From Bin90 sp965214635 (GTDB lineage: Bacteria; Chloroflexota; Dehalococcoidia; Lucifugimonadales; JADFKI01), in NCBI GenBank assembly GCA_965214635.1, contig OZ243964.1, forward strand, positions 1,364,001 to 1,428,000: DNA of 64,000 nt. The letters are read 5' to 3'. The notes beneath the pieces were generated by a model, which was given only the letters and a program-made list of their open reading frames with translations, was not told the DNA's origin and did not search any database. The translations under genes were made by a program, and so were the position numbers. Positions 50,336 to 59,017 of this stretch are shown in pieces (position 1 is the stretch's first letter; every line of letters starts with the position of its first letter).

Positions 50336-53300
50336 CTACTCGCGCAGCTCCTGCCGCTCTTCTAGCAGCGCCTCTGTTCGCAGATAGATGCGGCGCAGTT
50401 CGGTCAGCATCTCTTGCGGGGCGTCTTGCCACATGTCGCGGTCGGCGGCTTCCATCAGGCGCTCGGCGATTGCGCGCAACGCCCAGGGGTTGCTCTCCTC
50501 GAAGAACTGCTGCATATCCGTGTCGAGCGCATACCGTTCCGTTACCTCTTGGTACATCCAATCGTCGATTATCTGCGCCGTGGCGTCGTATCCGAAGATG
50601 TAGTCTACAGTTGCGGCAAGCTCGAATGCGCCCTTGTAGCCGTGCCGCTTCATCCCGTCCATCCACTTGGGGTTGACCACGCGACTGCGAAACACACGGC
50701 GCGCCTCGTCCTTTAGGTCGCGCGTCCGTAGCAGCGATGGGTCGGACGAATCGCCGAAGAACTGGCGCGGGTTTTCGCCTGCGAGCACCCGCACCGTGGC
50801 AATCATCCCGCCGTGGAACTGCATATAGTCGTCCGAGTCGAATATGTCATGCTCGCGGTTGTCTTGATTCTTGGTAGCCACATCTATGCCAGCGAAGCGA
50901 CGGCGGAACTCACGGACGGCGCTGACGCCGTGCTGACGCCTGCCATATGCGTATGACCCCCATGCTGTATAGACTTGAGCCAAATCCTCGTCCGACTCCC
51001 AGCCTCCGTCGTCTATGGACTGCAAGATGCCCGCACCATAGCTGCCCGGCTTGCTGCCGAAGATTCTGTATAGCGACTCGGATTTGGCTTGCGCTGCGTC
51101 GGTGCCATTGGCGATCTTGTCGCTCAACTCGGAGGCGTAGTGCTTGCGGATGAAGTTTTGCTCCGGCGATTCGTCCAACGCTGCCACCTTGTGGAATGCG
51201 TCGTCCATCATCACGATGAGGTTTTGGAAGGCATCGCGAAAGAAGCCGCTAATCCGCACGGTAACATCTATGCGTGGGCGTCCGAGTTCAGCGAGCGGGA
51301 TGATCTCCAGCCCACTGATGCGTCGGCTCTCTTCCTGCCAGCGCGGGCGGACGCCGAGCAGCGCCAGTATCTGTGCGATGTCGTCGCCGTGCGTCCGCAT
51401 CGCCGAAGTCCCCCAAACGCTGATACCCACCGATTCCGGGTATTCGCCCTCGTCAGTGTAGTAGCGTTTCACCAGCGAGTCGGCGAGTTCCATCCCTATC
51501 TGCCACGATGTTTCGGACGGGATGCTGCGCGGGTCCATAGAATAGAAGTTGCGCCCCGTAGGCAGCACGCCCGCCATGCCGCGTGTGGGTGCGCCTGCCG
51601 GACCCGGCGGTATGAACCGTCCGTCGAACCCACGCAGCAGGGCGTCGATTTCGTCAGTGGTTCGCACCAGTGCGGGATAGATACGCTCGCACACATAGGT
51701 CAATGCGGCGCACACGCCGTCTAGATCGGCTTGCCGCCCCAGCGTGTCGGCGGCGATTCTGTCGGCATGGGATGCGTCGAAGCCAGCCGCATCGAGCCGC
51801 TCGTACAGCGTCCGTGCCAGCGCATCGAGCCGCTCGATGACATCGCCGGCGCTGCGGATGGGCGTATGCGTATCATCGAGGACTGCGCCGTTTTGCGCCC
51901 CAGACAAGGCGGCGGGGAGCGAGGCTGCGTCTACCGATGCGCCCCTGTCTTGCAGCAGCGCAGGGTAGTCGATGCCCAGTGCGTCGCCGATTGCGTGGCG
52001 TATCCCGGGAACAGCGCCGTTGTTCAGGCGTGTCAGCGCAAGCAGCAGCCCTACAAGCAGACCCGATTGCGGGGCTTCTCCGAGCGTGTGCAGCCCGTCG
52101 CGGATTTGTGCGTCTTTCAGCTCGCAGATGTATCCGTCTATATGCAGGATGAAGTCGTCGAAATCGTCCGGTATCTCATCCACACCCAAGTCTTCGTTCA
52201 GGCGCGCCTTCTGCACAACCTCCCATATCTGCGCGCGCAGCATGGGCAGCTTCTGCGGATCCATCCCTTGGGCGCGGGCGTACTCGTCCATCAGCTGCTC
52301 GCAGCGGGTTATGTCGCCGTAGCTGTCTGCGGTGGTCATCGCCGGGACGAGGTGGTCTATGATGACGGCGTGGGAGCGGCGCTTGGCTTGCGTGCCCTCG
52401 CCGGGGTTGTTGATGATGAACGGGTAGAAGTGCGGCATATCCGGCAGGCACACCTGTGGCAGGCAGGATTGGGACAGCCCGACGCCCTTGCCGGGCAGCC
52501 ACTCCAGCGTGCCGTGCTTGCCTAGATGGACAACAGCGTTAGCGCCGAAACCGTCCCGCAGCCAGCGATAGAATGCGATGTAGTGGTGCGTGGGCATCAG
52601 CTCGGGGCTGTGGTAGATGGCGATAGGGTTTTCGCCGAAGCCGCGCGGCGGTTGTATCCCTACAAACACATTGCCCAACCGCAACCCCGCCATAAACAGC
52701 GTGCCGTCATCGGTGTACACGCTGCCGGGTGGCTCGCCCCAGTCGGTGAGCATCGCTTGGCGCGTGTCGTCGGGTATCGTGGCGAACTGCCGCCGATACT
52801 CGGATGCGCTCATCCTGCCCTCGGCGTTGTGCGCTTGCTCAGGCGTCAGGAAATCGGCGTCATATGAGCAGCGCTCGATGAGGCGGCGCATCAGTGCGTC
52901 GCCATCGTCGGGGATGTCCTCGACCGTGTAGCCCGCGCTCCGCATCGCTTTCAGCAGTCTGATAGCGGACGCCGGCGTGTCTAGCCCCACGGCGTTGCCC
53001 AAACGGGCTGCCTTCGTGGGGTAGTTGCTCAGCACGATGGCTACCTTGCGCTCCGACACGGGCGTATGCCTGAGGGCGGCATAGCGCGCGGCTAGCGCCG
53101 CCACAGAGTCCACCTGCTGCATGTCCGGAGCGTATCGCATTAGTGCACCGCCGCCGTTTGCCGCATCTCCATCGGACGCCGCCCGTTCCTTGAACGACAC
53201 TGGCAGCGTGATTATGCGCCCGTCCAGCTCTGGCAGCGCCACATTCATTGCGATGTCCAAAGGACTAAGCCCGATGTCGCGCTCGTCCCAGCTGGCACGC

Positions 53301-54169
53301 GGCTCCGTGGACACGACAGCCTGCAAGACGGGCACATCCAATCGCTGCAAGATGCGGATGTCCCAGCTGTCGGCTGTATCGTCATTCTGTGCGCCAAGCC
53401 CAGGATGGTGGCTCATGGCAAAGCTCTGTGTGCAGACCACTGCGTCCACCATCGCATCGCCGCCGCTGTTCATCAGATACTTGCGAAACACTGCGCCGTC
53501 GTCCTCGCGCAGGCTGGAGCAGAACACAGGCATGGCGTTGCAGCCATGCCGCTCTATCGCATCCGCCAACGCATCCACAAACTCGAGGTTGCGGCTGACC
53601 CAGTGTGCGCGATAGAACAGCACCGCCGCCGTGGGCTTGTCCGCGTTCCAATGTCGCTTGCGATACTCGGCAGCGCTAACGGCGTCGGTTAGCTCGGGGA
53701 GATACACGCCATCTTGCGCCAGCGGTGTAGGTGCGTCGTAGCCATAGTCGCTGCCAAGCAGCGTATCGCTGAGAAAGCGCAACAGGCTGGCGATATTGGC
53801 AACACCGCCGTGGTTCAGATACTCGTATGCGGTCTGCGCCACGATAGCGGGCGTGGTGGAGCGCCGCTCGAACACGGCGTCGCGCTGCGGCTCGCCCGAG
53901 CACGCCACCAGCGGGATACCCAACCGCCTGCACGCCGCATCTAGCGCCCCCCAATGCTCGCCCATCGCCTTTTCGCCGCCGAGCAGCCGCGCCAACACGA
54001 GCCTTGCGCTTGGCAGCGTCCCGGATACGAAATCGTCGAACGAAGCGGCATCTTGCGACAGCACGAACGGGTTCAGCGCAAGCGTGTTGGCAAGCGCATC
54101 CGGCAGATCCGCCCGTGCGCCATCTAATGTCAGAATATCGGTGTCCGATGTGGTCAGAAATACAATCAT
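50336..54169 (-). CDS. cobN: cobaltochelatase subunit CobN
   Basis: A 1,277-residue large subunit that inserts cobalt into hydrogenobyrinic acid a,c-diamide in B12 synthesis (with CobS and CobT), or a related Mg-chelatase H-type subunit. Family features are NPIAIYHSPELMPTHHYIAFYRWL, HLGKHGTLEWLPGKGVGLS, and the C-terminal YGAGILQSIDDGGWESDEDLAQVYTAWGSYAYG. The immediate upstream region carries a terminator, a cobalamin riboswitch and a promoter in order, so expression should fall when B12 is plentiful. This supports cobalt over magnesium. CobS/CobT genes are not in the window. Confidence 0.95.
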   Translation of the reverse strand: MIVFLTTSDTDILTLDGARADLPDALANTLALNPFVLSQDAASFDDFVSGTLPSARLVLARLLGGEKAMGEHWGALDAACRRLGIPLVACSGEPQRDAVFERRSTTPAIVAQTAYEYLNHGGVANIASLLRFLSDTLLGSDYGYDAPTPLAQDGVYLPELTDAVSAAEYRKRHWNADKPTAAVLFYRAHWVSRNLEFVDALADAIERHGCNAMPVFCSSLREDDGAVFRKYLMNSGGDAMVDAVVCTQSFAMSHHPGLGAQNDDTADSWDIRILQRLDVPVLQAVVSTEPRASWDERDIGLSPLDIAMNVALPELDGRIITLPVSFKERAASDGDAANGGGALMRYAPDMQQVDSVAALAARYAALRHTPVSERKVAIVLSNYPTKAARLGNAVGLDTPASAIRLLKAMRSAGYTVEDIPDDGDALMRRLIERCSYDADFLTPEQAHNAEGRMSASEYRRQFATIPDDTRQAMLTDWGEPPGSVYTDDGTLFMAGLRLGNVFVGIQPPRGFGENPIAIYHSPELMPTHHYIAFYRWLRDGFGANAVVHLGKHGTLEWLPGKGVGLSQSCLPQVCLPDMPHFYPFIINNPGEGTQAKRRSHAVIIDHLVPAMTTADSYGDITRCEQLMDEYARAQGMDPQKLPMLRAQIWEVVQKARLNEDLGVDEIPDDFDDFILHIDGYICELKDAQIRDGLHTLGEAPQSGLLVGLLLALTRLNNGAVPGIRHAIGDALGIDYPALLQDRGASVDAASLPAALSGAQNGAVLDDTHTPIRSAGDVIERLDALARTLYERLDAAGFDASHADRIAADTLGRQADLDGVCAALTYVCERIYPALVRTTDEIDALLRGFDGRFIPPGPAGAPTRGMAGVLPTGRNFYSMDPRSIPSETSWQIGMELADSLVKRYYTDEGEYPESVGISVWGTSAMRTHGDDIAQILALLGVRPRWQEESRRISGLEIIPLAELGRPRIDVTVRISGFFRDAFQNLIVMMDDAFHKVAALDESPEQNFIRKHYASELSDKIANGTDAAQAKSESLYRIFGSKPGSYGAGILQSIDDGGWESDEDLAQVYTAWGSYAYGRRQHGVSAVREFRRRFAGIDVATKNQDNREHDIFDSDDYMQFHGGMIATVRVLAGENPRQFFGDSSDPSLLRTRDLKDEARRVFRSRVVNPKWMDGMKRHGYKGAFELAATVDYIFGYDATAQIIDDWMYQEVTERYALDTDMQQFFEESNPWALRAIAERLMEAADRDMWQDAPQEMLTELRRIYLRTEALLEERQELRE

Positions 54170-54234
54170 CTGCGAGAGAAAGCCCTCTCTTTCGGTTGGA
54201 ACGGGCTGTTGGCATGGGCAATTAGCATGGGCGC

Positions 54235-54269
54235 AAAAAAGCCCCGACTTATGTCGCGCAAGTCGGAGC
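54235..54269 (-). terminator. rho-independent terminator in the cobN leader
   Basis: On the minus strand GCTCCGACTT and AAGTCGGGGC pair (one mismatch) around a 9-nt loop, followed by TTTTTT. It lies between the riboswitch and the cobN start and is the probable expression platform. Confidence 0.88.
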
Positions 54270-54366
54270 GACAGACCGCAAAGCGCGCAGCCCGATCAGT
54301 GTGCGGCGAAACGGACAAGGTGTTGTGAGGAACGCATCACCGTCGAGCAGCCGATTCCTAAGCACA

Positions 54367-54515
54367 GCCCAGTATCATGACTTGCGGTTCAGTGCGCCTC
54401 CGCAGCACATGATGTGCGATTTCCACCCACAGTGGCGCTGTTGGGGATTCGCCCCTTTCCCAATGCCCCGTATGCCCCGTGCGTTTAGGCAGCAACGGTA
54501 TTAAAGTGCGGTAAG
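54367..54515 (-). promoter_or_regulatory. cobalamin riboswitch controlling cobN
   Basis: Read on the minus strand: GGGAAA, then GGGGCGAATCCCC, then AACAGCGCCACTGTG with the conserved GCCACTG (54430-54436). Finally AAGTCATGATACTGGGC (54367-54383) fits the B12 box with substitutions. Spacing and order agree with the cobalamin riboswitch class. The downstream terminator indicates transcriptional control. Outer boundaries are approximate. Confidence 0.85.
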
Positions 54516-54525
54516 ATTGCGGATA

Positions 54526-54554
54526 AATCTATCATTCGCCTGCGTAAGTGTCAA
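54526..54554 (-). promoter_or_regulatory. promoter of the cobN riboswitch transcript
   Basis: On the minus strand a perfect TTGACA (54554-54549), 17 nt, then TAGATT (54531-54526). The predicted start is just before the riboswitch. Confidence 0.75.
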
Positions 54555-54758
54555 TCAGACCGCCAATCGGGCCGCAATGCTCACTTGGGAAGCGCAACTA
54601 GGTGGTTTGTCGCACTTGAACGCTTATCATAAAAAGGGTATGCTTCAAGGGTATCGGGAACTGACGGCTTGCTCTCGTCTGCGTTCAGTGCAAACGCCAT
54701 AGCATTTCGGGCGCAATGTGTCTGGATTTAACGCTTTCATGTGATACGCTCCAACACC

Positions 54759-54787
54759 TTTACACAACCATATGATGTGAATATAAT
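54759..54787 (+). promoter_or_regulatory. promoter of rpsA
   Basis: TTTACA (54759-54764), 17 nt, TATAAT (54782-54787), giving a near-consensus promoter about 30 nt before the rpsA GTG start. Confidence 0.82.
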
Positions 54788-54824
54788 GTAGGCAACGCAC
54801 TATGAAGAAAGGCCCACTAGAGCC

Positions 54825-56249
54825 GTGACAACTAATCACCCTTCCCAAGACGACCCCGCCATTATGCCCGACGCTTCCACCGTACAGAATGCGGACACTC
54901 CCGCAGCGGAGGCAGCCGCTCCCCAGCAGGCAGCTGATCCCGTCCAAGAGGCGCCCCCAGCGGCGGAGGCAACCTCCGCACTGCCTGACGCACCGGCTGT
55001 AGAGCCGCCAGTCGAACCCTTGCCAAGTGCAGAGGACATCGACTTGGCGGATCTAGAAGACCTTGATGACGACGACTTTGACCTCGACGATGAGGAAGAA
55101 GGCGCTAGCGACCTGCCAAATATGGGCGATCTGCTCGACGCAATGGATCCCATCAAGCCGTTGCGCCGCGGCGAAGTGGTCGAAGGCGTAGTGATGCGCA
55201 TCGACGGCGACGGCATCCTAGTGAACATCGGGCACAAGTCCGAAGGCATTGTGCAACAGCGCGAAATGCGCTCGCTCAGCCACGAAGAAGCGCAGAACAT
55301 ATCGGTGGGCGACAAGGTCATCACCTATGTGCTTCGCCCTGAGTCTGCCGACAACGCTGCAATTCTCTCCATAGACCGAGCGCTCGGCGAAACCGGCTGG
55401 CGCGAGCTGGAGAAATCGCTGGAAGCCAACGAAACGGTGGAAGGCCGGATACTTGGCTTCAACAAGGGCGGCTCTATCGTGGATGTGCAAAAAGTGCAGG
55501 GCTTCGTGCCGATGTCCCAGCTTGTCAGCGTGTCCCGCGAGATTTTCCGCGAGCCACCGGACGGAGAGCAGGAAGACCCGGAGACATCAGCGCGTCGCAG
55601 CCAGCTCGCCGCAGACGCTACGGGCAAGGTGATCAGCCTCAAGATATTGGAGATAAACCGCAACCGCAACCGCGCCATCTTCTCCGAGCGCCAAGCCGTG
55701 CAGGAATGGCGCGATGCTCAGAAGGCGCGCCTAGTGCAGGAATTGAATGTAGGCGACATCCGCGACGGCGAGGTTACCGGCATCAGCAGCTTCGGCGCTT
55801 TCGTCGACCTCGGCGGCGCAGACGGGCTTGTCCACATATCGGAGATGTCGTGGGGACCCGTCGCCCGGCCAGAGGATGTGGTATCCATCGGCGATAAGCT
55901 GCGCGTGTATGTGCTGCGCGTGGATGTGGAAAACCGCAAGATTGCGCTCAGCCTGCGTCGCCTAGAGCCGGAACCGTGGGAGACCATCCACGAGAGGCTT
56001 CATGTGGACGACATTGTGGACGCACAGATAACAAAGCTCACCAACTTCGGCGCTTTCGCCCGTGTGGAAGGCAACATAGAAGGACTGATACACATATCCG
56101 AGCTGTCCGACAGAGTGATAGGCCACCCGCGCGAGGTTGTTCAGGAAGGCGAAACCGTCCGTCTGAAGGTGTTGCGCATAGAGCCGGAACGGCGACGGCT
56201 AGGGCTTAGCCTGAAGCAGACAATCAACCCCCAATTTCTGAACTTCTAG
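54825..56249 (+). CDS. rpsA: ribosomal protein S1-like, four S1 domains
   Basis: A 474-residue RNA-binding protein. Residues 1-100 are a Pro/Ala-rich and then very acidic extension (LADLEDLDDDDFDLDDEEE), followed by four S1 domains starting near 115 (GEVVEGVVMRIDGDGILVNIG), 204 (VEGRILGFNKGGSIVDV), 310 (RDGEVTGISSFGAFVDLGG) and 395 (VDAQITKLTNFGAFARVEG). Four domains are typical of S1 outside the Proteobacteria, which have six. It helps mRNA binding by the 30S subunit. The start is GTG 54825; a canonical promoter lies directly upstream. clpC follows by 54 bp. Confidence 0.93.
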   Translation: MTTNHPSQDDPAIMPDASTVQNADTPAAEAAAPQQAADPVQEAPPAAEATSALPDAPAVEPPVEPLPSAEDIDLADLEDLDDDDFDLDDEEEGASDLPNMGDLLDAMDPIKPLRRGEVVEGVVMRIDGDGILVNIGHKSEGIVQQREMRSLSHEEAQNISVGDKVITYVLRPESADNAAILSIDRALGETGWRELEKSLEANETVEGRILGFNKGGSIVDVQKVQGFVPMSQLVSVSREIFREPPDGEQEDPETSARRSQLAADATGKVISLKILEINRNRNRAIFSERQAVQEWRDAQKARLVQELNVGDIRDGEVTGISSFGAFVDLGGADGLVHISEMSWGPVARPEDVVSIGDKLRVYVLRVDVENRKIALSLRRLEPEPWETIHERLHVDDIVDAQITKLTNFGAFARVEGNIEGLIHISELSDRVIGHPREVVQEGETVRLKVLRIEPERRRLGLSLKQTINPQFLNF

Positions 56250-56303
56250 TAGTAAGCTCCATCGATTTTTCGTTGAACACGAACTCCGTCAAGGAGAGAT
56301 GAA

Positions 56304-58775
56304 ATGGCAAGCAGATTTGAAAAGTTCACCGAAAGAGCGCGCAGAGTGCTCTCACTCGCACAAGAGGAAGCACAGCGCTTCAACCACAACTACATCGGCA
56401 CGGAGCATATCCTCTTGGGGCTTGTGCGCGAGACCGACGGTGTCGCTGCGCGAGTGCTGTCGAACCTGAATGTGGAACTGCACAAAGTGCGCTCTGCGGT
56501 GGAGTTCATCATTGGACGGGGTGAACGCACCACGCCCAGCGAAATCGGGCTTACGCCCCGCGCCAAGAAGGTCATAGAGCTTGCCGTGGATGAGGCGCGC
56601 CGCCTCAATCACCACTACATCGGCACGGAGCATATCCTCATCGGGCTAATGCGCGAAGGCGAAGGCGTCGCCGCCGGCGTGCTGGAAAGCCTCGGCATCA
56701 GCCTCGACAAGATACGCGGCGAAACCAGCAACATCCTCCAGCAATCCTCCCAAAGCTCCCAGCGCAGCGGACGGCGCTCCAAGAACACCAGCAAAACACC
56801 AATGCTGGATGAACTAGGCATCGACCTCACCGAGCAGGCGAAGAACAATAAGCTCGACCCCACCGTTGGGCGCACCAAAGAGATACAGCGCGTAACCCAG
56901 ATACTCAGCCGTCGCACCAAGAACAACCCCGTGCTGGTGGGCGAACCCGGTGTCGGCAAAACCGCCATCGTCGAGGGTCTCGCTCAGCTCATAGCCGAGA
57001 ACAAAGTCCCGTCCACCCTGCGCGGCAAGCGGCTCGTTACATTAGACATGGGTTCGCTGGTCGCCGGCACCAAGTATCGCGGCGAATTTGAAGAGCGCCT
57101 CAAGAAGGTGGTCAAGGAAATTACCGAATCCGGCAAGTGCATCCTGTTCATAGATGAGGTGCACACGATGGTTGGCGCAGGTGCAGCAGAGGGTGCTGTG
57201 GACGCCGCCAACATCCTCAAGCCCTCGCTCTCCCGCGGCGAACTGCAAACCATCGGCGCAACCACGCCCAACGAGTATCGCAAGTATTTAGAGCGCGACA
57301 CTGCGCTCGAACGCCGCTTCCAGCCCGTGCGTGTAGAAGAACCCACTGTGGACGAATCTGTGGAAATCCTCAGGGGCATCAAGGGTGAGTACGAAAAGCA
57401 TCATAATCTGACCATATCCGAAGATGCGCTGGAGGCAGCTGCAAGTATGGCGGCTCGTTTCATCTCCGAGCGTTCACTGCCCGACAAAGCCATCGACCTC
57501 ATAGATGAGGCGGCATCGCGTGTCCGCATCAACAACTCCGAGCAGCCGCTTTCACTGACCGAAGTTACCAAGATGCTGGACCGCGTCCGCAAGGAGAAGA
57601 ACGAAGCCATATCTGCCCGCCAATACGACCAAGCTGCCGAACTGCGCGAGCGCGAGACGAATCTCGAGCAGAAGATGGAGATGCTGCAGTCCGACTGGGA
57701 GAACAAGCAGGGCAACGACAGCCCCATGGTAACCGATGAGCACATCGCCGAAGTGGTCAATATGTGGACTGGGATCCCGGTTGCACGGCTGGCAGCCACC
57801 GAATCCGAGCGCCTAGTGCATATGGAAGAGACGCTGCACGACCAAGTCTCGGGGCAAGATGAGGCAATCGGCACCATATCCAAGGCAGTGCGTCGTGCAC
57901 GCGCAGGGTTGAAAAACCCCAAGCGTCCCACCGGCGTGTTCATGTTCCTTGGCCCCACCGGCGTGGGCAAGACCTACCTCGTGCAGAAGCTCGCCGAGTT
58001 CATGTTCGGCAGCGAAGACTCGATGATACGCATCGACATGTCCGAGTTCATGGACAGGCACACAGTTGCGCGGCTGGTTGGTGCGCCTCCGGGCTATGTG
58101 GGCTACGACGAAGGCGGCCAGCTCACCGAAGCCGTGCGCCGCCGCTCCTACAGCGTCATCCTGCTAGACGAAATCGAAAAGGCGCATCCGGAAGTGTTCA
58201 ACATCCTGCTGCAAGTGTTCGATGACGGGCATTTGACCGACGCCAAGGGCAGACGCGTGGACTTCCGCAACACCGTTATAGTGATGACCAGCAACATTGG
58301 GTCAGACCTCATCCGGCAAGACCGCTCAATAGGCTTCTCTGCGAGGGGCGCGTCTGGCAGGTCGGATGAACAGGCGTATCAACGCATGAAGGACAATGTG
58401 ATGGAAAAGGTCAAAAGCTTCTTCCGTCCCGAGTTTCTAAACCGCATCGACGGCACAGTGGTGTTCCACTCGCTCAGCCGCGAGAATATGCGTGAAATCG
58501 TGAAAATGCAGCTAAATGATGTGGCAGACGAGCTGCGTGAGCAGGGCAGGTTCATGGAAGTGTCTGACGCAGCGCGCGACTGGTTGTCCGAAAAGGGCTA
58601 CGACCCGCACTTCGGCGCAAGGCCCATGCGTCGCCTGATTCAAGACCATCTGGAGGATAAACTCTCCGATGCCATCATCTCCGGCGAACTCAGAATAGGC
58701 GATACAGCGATGGTGGACTTGAACGATGAGGAAGACGGGCTTGCCGTAACATCCAAGGAAGCTGTCCCCGTCTAG
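56304..58775 (+). CDS. clpC: ATP-dependent Clp protease ATP-binding subunit ClpC
   Basis: An 823-residue AAA+ unfoldase. It has two Clp_N repeats (ALxxAQEEAQRFNHNYIGTEHILLGL and its copy at about 80-140), AAA1 with Walker A GEPGVGKT, a UVR-like coiled middle (ISARQYDQAAELRERETNLEQ), and AAA2 with GPTGVGKT and ILLDEIEKAHPEV. The C-terminal domain is DPHFGARPMRRLIQ. It feeds proteins to ClpP, which is not in the window. The GGAGAG ribosome site precedes ATG 56304. A terminator follows at 58806. McsA/McsB/CtsR genes that accompany clpC in Firmicutes are absent. Confidence 0.97.
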   Translation: MASRFEKFTERARRVLSLAQEEAQRFNHNYIGTEHILLGLVRETDGVAARVLSNLNVELHKVRSAVEFIIGRGERTTPSEIGLTPRAKKVIELAVDEARRLNHHYIGTEHILIGLMREGEGVAAGVLESLGISLDKIRGETSNILQQSSQSSQRSGRRSKNTSKTPMLDELGIDLTEQAKNNKLDPTVGRTKEIQRVTQILSRRTKNNPVLVGEPGVGKTAIVEGLAQLIAENKVPSTLRGKRLVTLDMGSLVAGTKYRGEFEERLKKVVKEITESGKCILFIDEVHTMVGAGAAEGAVDAANILKPSLSRGELQTIGATTPNEYRKYLERDTALERRFQPVRVEEPTVDESVEILRGIKGEYEKHHNLTISEDALEAAASMAARFISERSLPDKAIDLIDEAASRVRINNSEQPLSLTEVTKMLDRVRKEKNEAISARQYDQAAELRERETNLEQKMEMLQSDWENKQGNDSPMVTDEHIAEVVNMWTGIPVARLAATESERLVHMEETLHDQVSGQDEAIGTISKAVRRARAGLKNPKRPTGVFMFLGPTGVGKTYLVQKLAEFMFGSEDSMIRIDMSEFMDRHTVARLVGAPPGYVGYDEGGQLTEAVRRRSYSVILLDEIEKAHPEVFNILLQVFDDGHLTDAKGRRVDFRNTVIVMTSNIGSDLIRQDRSIGFSARGASGRSDEQAYQRMKDNVMEKVKSFFRPEFLNRIDGTVVFHSLSRENMREIVKMQLNDVADELREQGRFMEVSDAARDWLSEKGYDPHFGARPMRRLIQDHLEDKLSDAIISGELRIGDTAMVDLNDEEDGLAVTSKEAVPV

Positions 58776-58805
58776 CGCGCCTCAACACACGAGTTTATCC
58801 TCAAG

Positions 58806-58838
58806 AAGCCCAGCTGATGTAAATGCGGCTGGGCTTTT
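58806..58838 (+). terminator. rho-independent terminator after clpC
   Basis: AAGCCCAGC and GCTGGGCTT pair around a 13-nt loop, followed by TTTT, 30 bp after the clpC stop. Confidence 0.85.
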
Positions 58839-58928
58839 CCGTGCCGCTGAAGATGATGCCCATCATCCTATCAGCGCAATAATAACGCCGCCGCCGTTCG
58901 CCAAAGTGCAAAAAGGTTCGAAAAAGTG

Positions 58929-58958
58929 TTGCACTTTGCATAGAACATATGTTAGAGT
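58929..58958 (+). promoter_or_regulatory. radA: radA promoter with an overlapping LexA-like box
   Basis: TTGCAC (58929-58934), 18 nt, TAGAGT (58953-58958). Between and into the -10 lies GAACATATGTTA (58943-58954), which fits the Gram-positive-type SOS box GAAC-N4-GTTC at 11 of 12 positions, with a perfect AACATATGTT palindrome. Confidence 0.6.
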
Positions 58959-59017
58959 AGGGCAATCAGCCGATAATATGTTCTGTGGCATATGTAATCT
59001 ATGTGGGAGCGACTCAA

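Larger units (their letters stand above)
54170..54824. other. 655-bp regulatory region between cobN and rpsA
   Basis: It contains, from left to right, the cobN leader terminator (54235-54269), the cobalamin riboswitch (54367-54515), the cobN promoter (54526-54554), an A+T-rich stretch with nothing recognisable, and the rpsA promoter (54759-54787). No coding frame is supported. Confidence 0.8.
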
